Source: an uncultured Clostridia bacterium (GTDB lineage: Bacteria; Bacillota; Clostridia; Christensenellales; UBA3700). From it: a DNA stretch of 64,000 nt. Below the pieces are notes generated by a model. The model had not been told where the DNA came from, did no database searches, and saw nothing but the letters and a program-made list of their open reading frames with translations. A program made the position numbers and the translations under genes. The DNA lies in the NCBI GenBank assembly GCA_937880755.1, contig CALGRX010000002.1, forward strand, positions 1-64,000, in the 5' to 3' direction. Position 1 is the first letter of the stretch; every line of letters starts with the position of its first letter. This document shows positions 56,019 to 64,000 of the stretch, piece after piece.

Positions 56019-56588
56019 ATGAAAAACAAAAATAACGAAGAAACACTCAACAAAAAACCTAGTAAAATCAAAAGAACGTTTGCAATTTTCTATTTTGCCA
56101 CTACCGTTGCATCATTATTGTTTTACACCGCAACGGCAATCAAAGACGTGGTCAAAGAGGGTTGGACTACAATCAATATTGCCATGGTCGCCTTTATCGG
56201 TCTGAGCTATTTGATTTTGATTGTTTGCATAGTTCTATCCAAAAACATAGCGGGGGCAAAAGCCACCCACGCCAAAGCCAAAAAAATGCTAAAGCTTGGC
56301 AAAAAAGTCATCAAAATAGTCCACGCCGTACCTACCGTGATGATACTCTTCGCAACTACCCCGGCTGACTTTCTTGATTTCGTTTCCCGTGCGTTTTCCG
56401 TACTTTCTTTGATAATGCACGTCGTCGGTTTGATTAGCGCTATCAATATGATGATTACCAAGTCCATCGTCAAAAAGGTAACCAAAAAAGGAAAAGAAAA
56501 AATCACCGCCAAAATCGCAAGTTTCAAAAATAGCGATGAAGAAAGCGAGCAAGAAGTCGTACCGCTTGCAGACAATGATGGGCAATGA
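56019..56588 (+). CDS. Membrane protein of unknown function
   Basis: A 189-residue protein. After a basic N-terminus, hydrophobic segments lie at about 23-43 and 52-72, and at about 103-122 and 125-146, with a Lys/Ala-rich loop between (THAKAKKMLKLGKKVIK) and a basic then acidic C-terminal tail. No family is recognised. The -10 box ends six bases before the ATG, so the transcript is probably leaderless; a GGTGAT that overlaps the -10 box could otherwise serve as a ribosome site if transcription starts further upstream. It is a single gene with its own terminator. Confidence 0.7.
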   Translation: MKNKNNEETLNKKPSKIKRTFAIFYFATTVASLLFYTATAIKDVVKEGWTTINIAMVAFIGLSYLILIVCIVLSKNIAGAKATHAKAKKMLKLGKKVIKIVHAVPTVMILFATTPADFLDFVSRAFSVLSLIMHVVGLISAINMMITKSIVKKVTKKGKEKITAKIASFKNSDEESEQEVVPLADNDGQ

Positions 56589-56607
56589 TTGCAATGCTAA
56601 AAAAAAC

Positions 56608-56632
56608 AAAGACGAGACGTGCTCGTCTTTTT
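56608..56632. terminator. Terminator between the 56019 gene and hemW
   Basis: AAAGACGAG (56608-56616) pairs with CTCGTCTTT (56622-56630), T-rich on + and A-rich on the other side, so it can serve both convergent genes. Confidence 0.85.
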
Positions 56633-56696
56633 GTTTATCTATTCACTCTCTACTTACCGTATTTGCGTTTTAGTAATTCATTTTTTCCAAAAATCA

Positions 56697-57827
56697 TCAA
56701 TCAAAAATAAGTTGAGATATTATTGAATTCATCAATCCCATATACTCTTGTTTGATTGACACACGCTCTTTAGACATGTTGAGATATTGTTGCACTATTT
56801 GCAATTTTTGTCGATACGTATCGAGAAAATCAACGTCGAAGTCGCTATTAAATCTATCAATATCCATGCCTTCGTCCATACGCAATCCAAGCATAATTCG
56901 CTCGTCCATCATATCCTTAAGGCTCAACTTTTGCTCGAGTTTTTGAGCTAATTTTCCGTTGTCAACCTTGTCGTAATATTCTTCAAAGTCGCTTGGATTA
57001 TATAGTCTACGATTGCCTAAGAGGCTATGTGCGGCAAGTCCGACACCTACGTACTGCTTGCATTGCCAATACTTGAGATTGTGCTTGCTTTCCTTGTCCT
57101 CTCGACAAAAATTGCTCACTTCGTAGCGATGAAAACCTATATCTTCTAGTATCGATTTGATATGGTCGTACATATCGCATGTAGCGTCTTCGTCGGGCAA
57201 GTCGAGTTTGCCTTGCTCTTTCGCTTTGAACATTGCCGTTCCTTCTTCTAGCTTGAGCATATACGCCGATACGTGTTCTACGCCGTTATATTTGACTATT
57301 TCCACAAAGTCGTCAATATCGTCAATCGTTTGATTAGGCAAACCCAGCATTGCGTCAACGCTACAATCGAGGCCGCTCTCCACTACCCATTTGATCGCTT
57401 GCACGGCTTGCTCGGGCGTATGTCTTCTGCCTATTGATTTAGCAATCTCGGGGTTGAAAGTCTGCACTCCTATACTCACCCTCGTAACGCCTAATCTCTT
57501 GTAAGCGGTGATTTTCGCCTCGTCAACCGAACAAGGATTGACCTCAACGGTAAATTCTTGAATATCGCATTTGAGCGACTTACGAAGATTAAAAATTATA
57601 TGTCCCAACTGTTTTGCGCTCAATACCGATGGAGTTCCGCCACCGATATATACAGTGTCGACGACATAATGATATTTGATTTGTCTAGCAAGTAGCTTAA
57701 TTTCTTTGACTACCGCTTCCACGTATCTATCTATTTGCTCTTGCTTGACAATAGACGATACAAAGTCGCAATAATAGCACCTGGACAAGCAAAAGGGGAT
57801 ATGAATATAAACGCCGATATTTTCCAT
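56697..57827 (-). CDS. hemW: Radical SAM heme chaperone HemW
   Basis: A 376-residue protein with IHIPFCLSRCYYCDF (CxxxCxxC, Cys18 onward), GGGTPSVL and GVQTFN, the set of HemW. It carries heme rather than oxidising coproporphyrinogen, although older annotation says HemN. Its ATG overlaps the lepA stop by one base (TAATG). In Bacillus hrcA follows directly; here about 4.9 kb of small genes are interposed. A copy of the dispersed palindrome lies in its coding region. Confidence 0.93.
   Translation of the reverse strand: MENIGVYIHIPFCLSRCYYCDFVSSIVKQEQIDRYVEAVVKEIKLLARQIKYHYVVDTVYIGGGTPSVLSAKQLGHIIFNLRKSLKCDIQEFTVEVNPCSVDEAKITAYKRLGVTRVSIGVQTFNPEIAKSIGRRHTPEQAVQAIKWVVESGLDCSVDAMLGLPNQTIDDIDDFVEIVKYNGVEHVSAYMLKLEEGTAMFKAKEQGKLDLPDEDATCDMYDHIKSILEDIGFHRYEVSNFCREDKESKHNLKYWQCKQYVGVGLAAHSLLGNRRLYNPSDFEEYYDKVDNGKLAQKLEQKLSLKDMMDERIMLGLRMDEGMDIDRFNSDFDVDFLDTYRQKLQIVQQYLNMSKERVSIKQEYMGLMNSIISQLIFD
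56811..56824. repeat. Dispersed palindrome, copy 2 (inside hemW)
   Basis: TCGATACGTATCGA with the flank CAATTTTTG on its left, the same side and strand as in copies 1 and 3. It encodes part of DTYRQK near the HemW C-terminus. Confidence 0.7.
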
Positions 57828-59629
57828 TATTTATCAAACTTGAGAATGCTCATAAAGGCTTCGCTAGGCAGTTGCACGCTACCAACTTGTCTCATTCTCT
57901 TTTTGCCTTCTTTTTGTTTTTCCAGCAATTTCTTCTTGCGCGTTATATCGCCGCCGTAGCACTTGGCAAGCACATCCTTTCGCATTGCCTTGACGGTTTC
58001 TCTCGCGATAACCTTGTTGCCTATTGAGGCTTGAATAGGTATCTCGAACATTTGGCGTGGAATAACTTCTTTGAGCTTTTCGGCAATGGCTCTACCCCTT
58101 GCGTACGCCTTGTCCTTATGCACGATGAGCGAAAGCGCGTCGCATACCTCGCCGTTGAGCATAATGTCGAGTTTGACGAGGTCGCTCTTCTTGTAACCCA
58201 CTATCTCGTAGTCGAGCGAAGCGTAGCCCTTGGTACGCGATTTGAGAGAATCGAAAAAGTCGTAGACTATCTCGTTGAGTGGGATAGAATACTCTATCCT
58301 GACGCGAGTGGCCTCAAGATACGTTAGGTCTACGAAGTCTCCTCGCTTGTCTTGGCACAATTCCATAATAGTGCCCACGTACTCCGGCGGAGTAAATAGG
58401 AAGGCTTTGACGACGGGCTCTTGCATCTCGGCTATCTCGCTTGCCGGTGGCAAGTTGCTCGGATTGGATATGAGTTCGGTATCTCCGTTGGTCTTGACAA
58501 CTTGATAGGTTACGCTCGGTGCCGTCGTAACGAGGTCGAGTTCAAACTCTCTCTCCAACCTCTCTTCTATGATTTCCATATGGAGCAAGCCTAAAAATCC
58601 GCATCTAAAACCAAAGCCCAACGCCGTGGAAACTTCGGGCTCGTACACCAGAGACGCGTCGTTGAGTTTGAGCTTTTCAAGGGCATCCTTGAGGTCGTTG
58701 TACTTAGCTCCGTCAGCAGGATAGATTCCGCTATACACCATTGGCGCAACTTCTTTATAACCAGCGAGAGGCTCGGTCACTCCGCCCTCGGCAAGGGTAA
58801 TGGTATCGCCGACTTTGGTATCCGACACGTTTTTGATACTAGCACACAAATAACCTACGTCGCCTGCCGAAAGACTGTCTTGCGGTTGCATCTTAGGCAC
58901 GAACACTCCCACTTCCGTCACGTCAAAGACTTTGCCCGTGGACATCATTTTAATTTTGTCGCCCGCCTTGACTTCGCCGTCGAACACTCTTATAAATGAT
59001 ATTGCGCCCTTATAGCTGTCGTAATACGAGTCGAATATCAACGCCTTGAGAGGTGCGTCCATATTGCCGTTTGGCGGTGGCAACAAAGTTATGACTTGCT
59101 CAAGTACCTTCTCAATGCCTATACCTTCTTTAGCCGACACGAGAGGAGCGTCCGACGCGTCAAGTCCTATGATGTCTTCTATCTCCGTCTTTACCTCGTC
59201 GGGACGAGCCGACGGAAGGTCGATTTTGTTGATGACGGGGATAATCTCGAGGTCGTTGTCCAATGCGAGATAGACGTTGGTCAAGGTTTGCGCTTCAATG
59301 CCCTGCGAAGCATCCACGATAAGTATAGCGCCCTCGCACGCCTTGAGCGAGCGGGAAACCTCGTAGGTAAAATCGACGTGTCCCGGGGTGTCGATGAGGT
59401 TGAGCTCGTACTGCTCTCCGTCGTAGACGTAGTTCATCTTGACGGGGGTAAGCTTGATAGTGATACCTCTCTCCCTCTCTATATCCATACTGTCAAGAAG
59501 TTGCTCTTTGGCATCTCTCTTGGCAACGGTGCTCGTCACGTCCATAATTCTATCGGCAAGCGTACTCTTGCCGTGGTCAATATGAGCTACGATACAAAAA
59601 TTTCTTATCTTCGATTGGTCTTTGGGCAT
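57827..59629 (-). CDS. lepA: Elongation factor 4 (LepA)
   Basis: A 600-residue translational GTPase that acts in ribosome back-translocation and assembly. Motifs are AHIDHGKSTLADRI (G1), RGITIKL (G2), DTPGHVDF (G3) and NKIDLPSA (G4). The C-terminal domain unique to LepA (GGDITRKKKLLEKQKEGKKRMR) is complete. AAGG lies upstream of the ATG. It heads the lepA-hemW transcript, divergent from the LUD gene. Confidence 0.97.
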   Translation of the reverse strand: MPKDQSKIRNFCIVAHIDHGKSTLADRIMDVTSTVAKRDAKEQLLDSMDIERERGITIKLTPVKMNYVYDGEQYELNLIDTPGHVDFTYEVSRSLKACEGAILIVDASQGIEAQTLTNVYLALDNDLEIIPVINKIDLPSARPDEVKTEIEDIIGLDASDAPLVSAKEGIGIEKVLEQVITLLPPPNGNMDAPLKALIFDSYYDSYKGAISFIRVFDGEVKAGDKIKMMSTGKVFDVTEVGVFVPKMQPQDSLSAGDVGYLCASIKNVSDTKVGDTITLAEGGVTEPLAGYKEVAPMVYSGIYPADGAKYNDLKDALEKLKLNDASLVYEPEVSTALGFGFRCGFLGLLHMEIIEERLEREFELDLVTTAPSVTYQVVKTNGDTELISNPSNLPPASEIAEMQEPVVKAFLFTPPEYVGTIMELCQDKRGDFVDLTYLEATRVRIEYSIPLNEIVYDFFDSLKSRTKGYASLDYEIVGYKKSDLVKLDIMLNGEVCDALSLIVHKDKAYARGRAIAEKLKEVIPRQMFEIPIQASIGNKVIARETVKAMRKDVLAKCYGGDITRKKKLLEKQKEGKKRMRQVGSVQLPSEAFMSILKFDK

Positions 59630-59721
59630 ATTGCAACCTTTTTGCAGTTTTTAATTATTATATAAAAATATATAGATTTTAGCAATAGAATTTTGTATAA
59701 TATAACAAAAGAGGTATCAGT

Positions 59722-60330
59722 ATGAAGATAGAAAGACTTATCGACAATCTTAGTTCCAAAGGCTTTGTCGCTCACTATTGCGTGGACGAAAAGCAAGCAA
59801 ACGACCTCGTGCTCGGCTTGATAGAGCAAGGTCAAAGCGTAGGTATAGGCGGTAGTATGACGGTCAAGCAACTAGGCATAGACCTGCTATTGCATAGCAG
59901 GGGCGTGGAAGTACTTTCACACGCGCTAGTCAGCGACGACAAAAAGCCTAATCTCTACGAATACGCAAGGCACGCAGATTGGTATATGTCTTCCGCCAAC
60001 GCCATCACCCAAAAGGGCGATATCGTCAATATCGACGGCACGGCAAACCGAGTTTCGACGTTGATTTTCGGTGTGCCAAATATAATCTATCTAGTTGGCA
60101 AAAACAAGATAGTAGACAATATAGACCAAGCCATAGAACGCATAAAAACAATTACATGTCCGCAAAATGCCGAGAGATTGGATAGAAAAACCCCTTGTCG
60201 TTACACCGGCAAATGCGGGGATTGTAGCGGAATAGATTGCATGTGCAACGTCACCACGATTGTGCACCACCCTACCAAACTGCAAAAGCAAGTGCACGTT
60301 ATCATCATTGACAAGGAGCTGGGATATTGA
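59722..60330 (+). CDS. LUD-domain protein (LutC/YkgG-like)
   Basis: A 202-residue protein of the lactate-utilization domain family, with VGIGGSMTVKQLG, the central DGTANRVSTLIFGVPNIIYLVGKNKIV, and a C-terminal Cys cluster (CRYTGKCGDCSGIDCMC) that may bind metal. Partner lutA/lutB genes are absent, so lactate oxidation is not implied; standalone members are common in Clostridia. AGAGG precedes the ATG. The next gene's start overlaps its stop. Confidence 0.88.
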   Translation: MKIERLIDNLSSKGFVAHYCVDEKQANDLVLGLIEQGQSVGIGGSMTVKQLGIDLLLHSRGVEVLSHALVSDDKKPNLYEYARHADWYMSSANAITQKGDIVNIDGTANRVSTLIFGVPNIIYLVGKNKIVDNIDQAIERIKTITCPQNAERLDRKTPCRYTGKCGDCSGIDCMCNVTTIVHHPTKLQKQVHVIIIDKELGY

Positions 60331-61073
60331 TGAAAGATACTAGTTGGCTTACGAGCGTGCCTATCGCTCACAGAGGATTGCACGACAATAAGACTTTGCC
60401 CGAAAACAGTATGGGGGCTTTTGAAAACGCCGTCTCTCACGGATACGGCATAGAGTTCGACGTCTACCTAACCCTTGACGGCAAACTTATTATTCACCAC
60501 GATATGACTTTGAAGCGTTCGTGTGGCAAAAAGATAAAAGCATACAAAATCAATTCCGATAGATTGCAAGATTACAAGCTGATGAACACACAATACTCTA
60601 TTCCGCTATTGTCCGACTTACTAAATTTGGTGCAAGGCAAAGTTCCCCTTATTTTGGAAATCAAAGCCACCAATAGAGTTAAGTCCACTTGCTCGGCAGT
60701 GTACGAAGCAATCAAGGACTACCCCGGCAATATCTGCATAGAGTCTTTTGACAATCGTATCGTCGATTGGTGGCACAACAATCACCCCGAATACGTGTTG
60801 GGGCAATTATACAGCACTATCAACTTTTATCGTGCCATTCAACGCAGACTCGAGCAATATCGCAAAGTCGACTTTTTGGCGGTTGGCGTAAAAAACCTAA
60901 AGGAAGAATACTTCCGCTCTGTCAAAGCCCAATGCCCCGACAAGTTGATTATCAATTGGACGGTACGCACCAACGAGCAGTTGCAAGACGCTCTCGAGTA
61001 CGCCGACAACTATATCTTTGAGAGCAATATCAAATCTGACGAGTATATAACGCCCCCTTCCCTCACACACTAA
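60330..61073 (+). CDS. Glycerophosphodiester phosphodiesterase
   Basis: A 247-residue enzyme releasing glycerol-3-phosphate from deacylated phospholipid head groups. The catalytic pattern IAHRGLHDNKTLPENS (His, Arg), then GIEFDVYLTLDGKLIIHHD (Glu, Asp, His), is complete, and EIKA follows. There is no signal peptide, so it acts in the cytosol. ATG 60330 overlaps the LUD stop as TGATG; TTG 60327 is also possible, with AAGGAG upstream of both. Confidence 0.9.
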   Translation: MKDTSWLTSVPIAHRGLHDNKTLPENSMGAFENAVSHGYGIEFDVYLTLDGKLIIHHDMTLKRSCGKKIKAYKINSDRLQDYKLMNTQYSIPLLSDLLNLVQGKVPLILEIKATNRVKSTCSAVYEAIKDYPGNICIESFDNRIVDWWHNNHPEYVLGQLYSTINFYRAIQRRLEQYRKVDFLAVGVKNLKEEYFRSVKAQCPDKLIINWTVRTNEQLQDALEYADNYIFESNIKSDEYITPPSLTH

Positions 61074-61089
61074 ACGCGGGAGGTGGATT

Positions 61090-61224
61090 ATGAAAATATC
61101 GACTGTTATCGGTCTTGGCACGGGCATGATATTGGGATATATCGGTGGCAACGTAATGTCGGGATCTTTTAAGAGAAGAAGCAAAAAGATGCTTAGAGAT
61201 AAGATTGTAGAGCTTCTCGACTGA
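61090..61224 (+). CDS. Small membrane-associated protein
   Basis: A 44-residue ORF with GGGAGGTG before ATG 61090, 16 bases after the GDPD gene. One Gly-rich hydrophobic helix (VIGLGTGMILGYIGGNVM, about 6-23) is followed by a strongly basic tail (KRRSKKMLRDK). It resembles YtxH-like mini-proteins but is too short to assign. It is likely co-transcribed with the LUD-GDPD pair. Confidence 0.65.
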   Translation: MKISTVIGLGTGMILGYIGGNVMSGSFKRRSKKMLRDKIVELLD

Positions 61225-61278
61225 CCTAGTGCAAAGATTAGGGCGTCTAAGTCGTCCTAATACTACCAACCAAAAATG

Positions 61279-61300
61279 CACCCTAAGGGGTGTATTTTGT
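61279..61300 (+). terminator. Possible terminator of the LUD-GDPD operon
   Basis: CACCC (61279-61283), loop TAAG, GGGTG (61288-61292), then TATTTTGTTT. The stem is short. Confidence 0.5.
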
Positions 61301-61428
61301 TTACCAATTCAACAAGACGAGTGTTCTCTCAATACACGACCTATCCCTCGCAATAGCACGACTTGACGTGCCGATATTGTCTAACGCCAACAATATAACA
61401 ACACACCAAATTAATGCTAAATATTTAC

Positions 61429-61464
61429 AAAAAAAACACCTAACAATGCTAAGATTGCTAGGTG
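61429..61464 (-). terminator. Terminator of the iscR-iscS-iscU operon
   Basis: CACCTAACAAT (61437-61447) pairs with ATTGCTAGGTG (61454-61464) with one mismatch or wobble; the minus strand continues in TTTTTTTTGT. Confidence 0.85.
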
Positions 61465-61483
61465 CAGTAGTCGTTATCGTCTT

Positions 61484-61855
61484 TTATTTGCTTTGTCTAC
61501 TACGATAGTCCTCGATAGCCTTTTTGATTGCCTCTTCCGCTAGCACGGAACAGTGTATCTTTTGAGGAGGCAAACCTTCCAACACTTCGACCACCTTTTT
61601 GTTGGTAAGCTTTAGTGCCTCGTCAACCGTCATTCCCTTGACCATTTCCGTTGCCGTTGAGCTGGTAGCTATGGCTGCCGCGCAACCAAAAGTCCTAAAC
61701 TTGGCGTCAACTATTATGTCGTCTTTGATTTTTAGACTAATCTCCATTATATCTCCGCAACTTGCGTTGCCTACCTTGCCCACTCCGTCGGCGTCTTCGA
61801 TAAAGCCCACGTTCTTTGGGTGTGCGAATGCTTCCATTACTTTGTCGTTATACAT
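61484..61855 (-). CDS. iscU: Iron-sulfur cluster scaffold IscU/NifU N-terminal type
   Basis: A 123-residue scaffold on which Fe-S clusters are built. Three ligand Cys are visible in VGNASCGD, RTFGCAAAIATSS and KIHCSVLAEEAI, with the usual Asp after the first Cys. It follows iscS with an 8-base overlap, so cysteine desulfurase and scaffold are coupled. No hscA/hscB or ferredoxin gene follows, as usual for Clostridia. Confidence 0.96.
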   Translation of the reverse strand: MYNDKVMEAFAHPKNVGFIEDADGVGKVGNASCGDIMEISLKIKDDIIVDAKFRTFGCAAAIATSSTATEMVKGMTVDEALKLTNKKVVEVLEGLPPQKIHCSVLAEEAIKKAIEDYRSRQSK

Positions 61856-63038
61856 ATATCTTATCTCCTTTGATTTCTTTGAATAGTGGCGACATATCTC
61901 TGAGATTGTCGATGATAGATACCAGTTGGTCTATGACGTATTGCGTTTGCTCCATAGTGTTGGACTTGCCAAAGCTAAAGCGTATCGTGCCGTGTGCTAT
62001 CTCAATAGGCACGCCTAGCGACAGCATAACGTAAGACGGCTCGAGCGAACCCGACGAACAAGCCGATCCGCTAGACACTCTTATGCCTTGCATATCCAGC
62101 CTCATCAAAATCGACTCGCCCTCGACGTACTCGAAGCTAAAGCTTGCGTTGTTCGCCAAACGCTTGCTCATGTCCTTTGGACCGTTGAAGTAGATATGCG
62201 GTATCTTCTCCAATACTTGGGATACAAAATAATCTCTAAGCTTAGCTATATGCTCGTTGTTAGCTCGCATACCCTCTACAGCAAGCTCGATCGCCTTGCC
62301 CATACCAACGATGGCAGGGGTATTGATAGTGCCGGCACGCATATTGCGTTCTTGCTCACCGCCGTCCATAAATTTACCTATTCTCAGTCCGTTGCGTTTG
62401 TACAGCACGCCCACACCCTTAGGTCCGTAGAACTTATGTCCGCTCATAGACAGCATATCTATATTCATTGCCTTGACGTCGATAGGTACGTTGCCTACGG
62501 CTTGCACGGCATCGGTGTGGAATGCAATCTTGTACTTTTTGGCAATTTCGCCAATTTCTGCGATAGGTTGTATCGCTCCCATCTCGTTGTTGGCAAACAT
62601 AACCGATATAAGAATGGTACGCTCGTTTATCGCTTCTTCCAACAGCTTTGTAGATATTATACCTTCGTTGTCAACGTCAAGATACGTCACCTCGAAGCCT
62701 TGTTTCTCCAAAGCCTTGCAGGTTTGAATTACCGCAGGATGCTCTATCTTGGTGGTGATGATATGATTGCCCTTGTCCTTGTGCATCTCAGCCATACCCT
62801 TGATAGCCCAATTGTCAGACTCGCTACCACCCGAAGTAAAATATACTTCGCTAGGTAGACAACCTATCGCTTTGGCAATTCTTTCTCTTGCCACGTCCAC
62901 CGCCTTCAGCGATTCTCTACCCGCCTTGTGTTGAGAAGAAGCGTTGCCGAATACCTCGGTAAAGTACGGTAACATCTCTTGCAAAACAATAGGATCGGTA
63001 TAAGTCGTTGCCGAATGGTCCAAATATATGTCTTTCAT
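61848..63038 (-). CDS. iscS: Cysteine desulfurase IscS/NifS
   Basis: A 396-residue PLP enzyme that takes sulfur from cysteine for Fe-S clusters. The start MKDIYLDHSATTYTDP, the PLP-binding Lys in MSGHKFYGPKGVG, and the sulfur-carrying Cys in SSGSACSSGSLEPS are present. The ATG at 63038 overlaps the iscR stop by one base (TAATG); the frame is open upstream but inside iscR. Confidence 0.96.
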   Translation of the reverse strand: MKDIYLDHSATTYTDPIVLQEMLPYFTEVFGNASSQHKAGRESLKAVDVARERIAKAIGCLPSEVYFTSGGSESDNWAIKGMAEMHKDKGNHIITTKIEHPAVIQTCKALEKQGFEVTYLDVDNEGIISTKLLEEAINERTILISVMFANNEMGAIQPIAEIGEIAKKYKIAFHTDAVQAVGNVPIDVKAMNIDMLSMSGHKFYGPKGVGVLYKRNGLRIGKFMDGGEQERNMRAGTINTPAIVGMGKAIELAVEGMRANNEHIAKLRDYFVSQVLEKIPHIYFNGPKDMSKRLANNASFSFEYVEGESILMRLDMQGIRVSSGSACSSGSLEPSYVMLSLGVPIEIAHGTIRFSFGKSNTMEQTQYVIDQLVSIIDNLRDMSPLFKEIKGDKIYV

Positions 63039-63460
63039 TATTCCCTCGCAATAACGCTTGCCAAGGACATAGAGTCCAAGCAATCGTTGATAGTTTTGTA
63101 CAGTTTGTCCCACACGCCGTGGGTGGTGCAACGGCAACTCTCACTGTTGCCACATTGTTTGCTACATTCTCCCGACACGCAGTCGACTATCACAAGTCCG
63201 TCTTCCAACGCTCTGAGGATTTCGCCTACGCTTATATCCTCGGCGTCGCGAGGCAAAACGTATCCACCGCCGGCACCCCTAGACGAAGTCACCAATTCCG
63301 CCTTTTTGAGAGCGGAAAACAGTTGTTCTAGATATTTGTCGCTTACGCCTATATCCTCGGCAATGGCACTTAGCGCAATAACCTTGTCATCGTAGGCTTG
63401 CCTTTCTGCCAGACAGCACATTGCTTTGAGTCCGTATCTTGCTTTGGAAGATAACTTCAT
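63038..63460 (-). CDS. iscR: Rrf2-family iron-sulfur regulator IscR
   Basis: A 140-residue repressor. The N-terminal winged helix begins MKLSSKARYGLKAMCCLAE, and the recognition helix lies around VSDKYLEQLFSALKKAELV. The C-terminal Cys cluster (CVSGECSKQCGNSESC) can hold an Fe-S cluster, so it senses the supply made by iscS-iscU. GGAG lies before the ATG. It probably represses itself through the TCCTA-N9-TAGGA palindrome upstream. Confidence 0.95.
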   Translation of the reverse strand: MKLSSKARYGLKAMCCLAERQAYDDKVIALSAIAEDIGVSDKYLEQLFSALKKAELVTSSRGAGGGYVLPRDAEDISVGEILRALEDGLVIVDCVSGECSKQCGNSESCRCTTHGVWDKLYKTINDCLDSMSLASVIARE

Positions 63461-63466
63461 AATATC

Positions 63467-63485
63467 TCCTACTTATTTACTAGGA
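63467..63485. promoter_or_regulatory. Putative IscR operator
   Basis: TCCTA (63467-63471), nine bases, TAGGA (63481-63485): a perfect inverted repeat between the -10 box and the iscR start, covering the ribosome site. Assignment to IscR rests on position. Confidence 0.5.
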
Positions 63486-63487
63486 AT

Positions 63488-63516
63488 AGTGTACAATTAT
63501 ATTGTTATATTGTCAA
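63488..63516 (-). promoter_or_regulatory. iscR operon promoter
   Basis: On minus: TTGACA (63511-63516), 17 bases, TACACT (63488-63493). Confidence 0.8.
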
Positions 63517-63745
63517 ACGATTTTATACAATTCCTATAAATTTGGTAGGAAATGTTAACATCAAAATATTTCAACCGTTTTTCTCTTCAAAATACATGAA
63601 TTTTGTTGTTTTTGACTATTTGCTTAATAGGTTTCCCTTGCATACGGTAATTACTTATAAAAACATTATATTAATCTAATAATATACTCAACGCCAACAA
63701 TACATATTTGCCGAAATTAAAAATATTTTGCTTTGCCTAAAGTAA
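63517..63745. other. AT-rich gene-free region between glyA and iscR
   Basis: No ORF, RNA gene or repeat was recognised in these roughly 230 bases beyond the glyA terminator and the iscR promoter at its ends. Confidence 0.5.
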
Positions 63746-63778
63746 AATCCGTCTCAAATATTGAGACGGATTTTTTGA
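63746..63778. terminator. Terminator of glyA
   Basis: AATCCGTCTCAA (63746-63757) pairs with TTGAGACGGATT (63761-63772). T-rich on +, and on minus the stem is followed by TTTACTTTAG, so the + direction is the stronger one although the gene lies on minus. Confidence 0.75.
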
Positions 63779-63784
63779 ATTTTG

Positions 63785-63798
63785 TCGATACGTATCGA
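63785..63798. repeat. Dispersed palindrome, copy 3 (after glyA)
   Basis: TCGATACGTATCGA one base after the glyA stop codon, with AATTTTG on its left as in the other copies. Confidence 0.7.
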
Positions 63799-63799
63799 G

Positions 63800-64000
63800 T
63801 TATCTAATTACGTCGCTCGCATACAAAGGATACTTTTCGCAAAGAGTGGCAACCTTAGCCGAACATCTCTCTATTGCCTCTTCGCCGTTGTCAACGAGGT
63901 CTACTATACACTCGGCAATGACTTCCATATCCTCTTCTTTCATACTTCTCGAGGTTACGGCAGGAGTACCGAGTCTTAGTCCGCTGGTCACGAACGGAGA
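63800..64000 (-). CDS. glyA: Serine hydroxymethyltransferase, C-terminal part
   Basis: The last 66 codons of a minus-strand gene that enters from the right edge. The stretch SPFVTSGLRLGTPAVTSR, followed by MKEEDMEVIAECIVDLVDN, is the conserved C-terminal signature of GlyA, which interconverts serine and glycine with tetrahydrofolate. The catalytic Lys and start lie outside the window. Confidence 0.9.
   Translation of the reverse strand, partial: SPFVTSGLRLGTPAVTSRSMKEEDMEVIAECIVDLVDNGEEAIERCSAKVATLCEKYPLYASDVIR

Overview
The window reads as a chromosome segment of a low-to-mid GC, anaerobic, probably gut-associated Bacillota of class Clostridia. Three things support this: gene order matches the Bacillus/Clostridium core clusters, AGGAGG-type ribosome sites and sigma-A promoters are common, and a SpoVM-like micro-gene sits in its classical place. 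I cannot name a genus from the sequence.

Layout. (1) 1-254: three tRNA genes (Gly partial, Cys, Leu). (2) About 300-7445: an AT-richer accessory island with a 50-aa gene and a sigma-like regulator on +, and a type III restriction-modification pair (mod-res) plus a short tyrosine recombinase on -. The mod promoter lies between 18-bp inverted repeats next to the recombinase gene and looks like an invertible phase-variation switch; I rate this the most exciting object in the window. (3) 7464-14985: a lipoprotein, then a purine salvage/uptake block (two phosphoribosyltransferases, BMP-type binding lipoprotein, ABC ATPase, two permeases). (4) 15060-19337: copper response (CsoR with its operator inside its own promoter, CopA carrying a C-terminal CopZ-like domain) and a split chromate transporter. 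(5) 19566-22791: GH3 glycosidase and TrmB. (6) 22840-37753: the classical cluster yicC-gmk-rpoZ-coaBC-priA-def-fmt-rsmB-rlmN-rsgA-rpe-spoVM, rpmB, Asp23-fakA-recG, without the prpC-prkC pair usually found between rlmN and rsgA. (7) 37867-43758: zinc-ribbon membrane protein, a broken micro-gene, ligA, pcrA, a hypothetical gene and rpsU. (8) 43842-51815: hinT, mtaB, rsmE, prmA, dnaJ, dnaK, grpE, hrcA with a CIRCE operator. (9) 51995-56588: a patch of small envelope, membrane and zinc-ribbon genes placed between hrcA and hemW-lepA, which are neighbours in Bacillus. (10) 56697-64000: hemW-lepA, a LUD-GDPD-small-protein operon, iscR-iscS-iscU, and the 3' end of glyA.

Cross-cutting signals: at three genes (recG, Asp23, the 56019 gene) a 17-bp-spaced promoter puts its -10 box exactly six bases before the ATG, which suggests leaderless transcripts. 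A 14-bp palindrome, TCGATACGTATCGA, with a fixed one-sided flank occurs three times in 23 kb. Two structured leaders (before xpt and before a zinc-ribbon gene) could be riboswitches or attenuators. Two neighbouring genes share a PhoP-box-like upstream element. Two short genes are split by single-base shifts.
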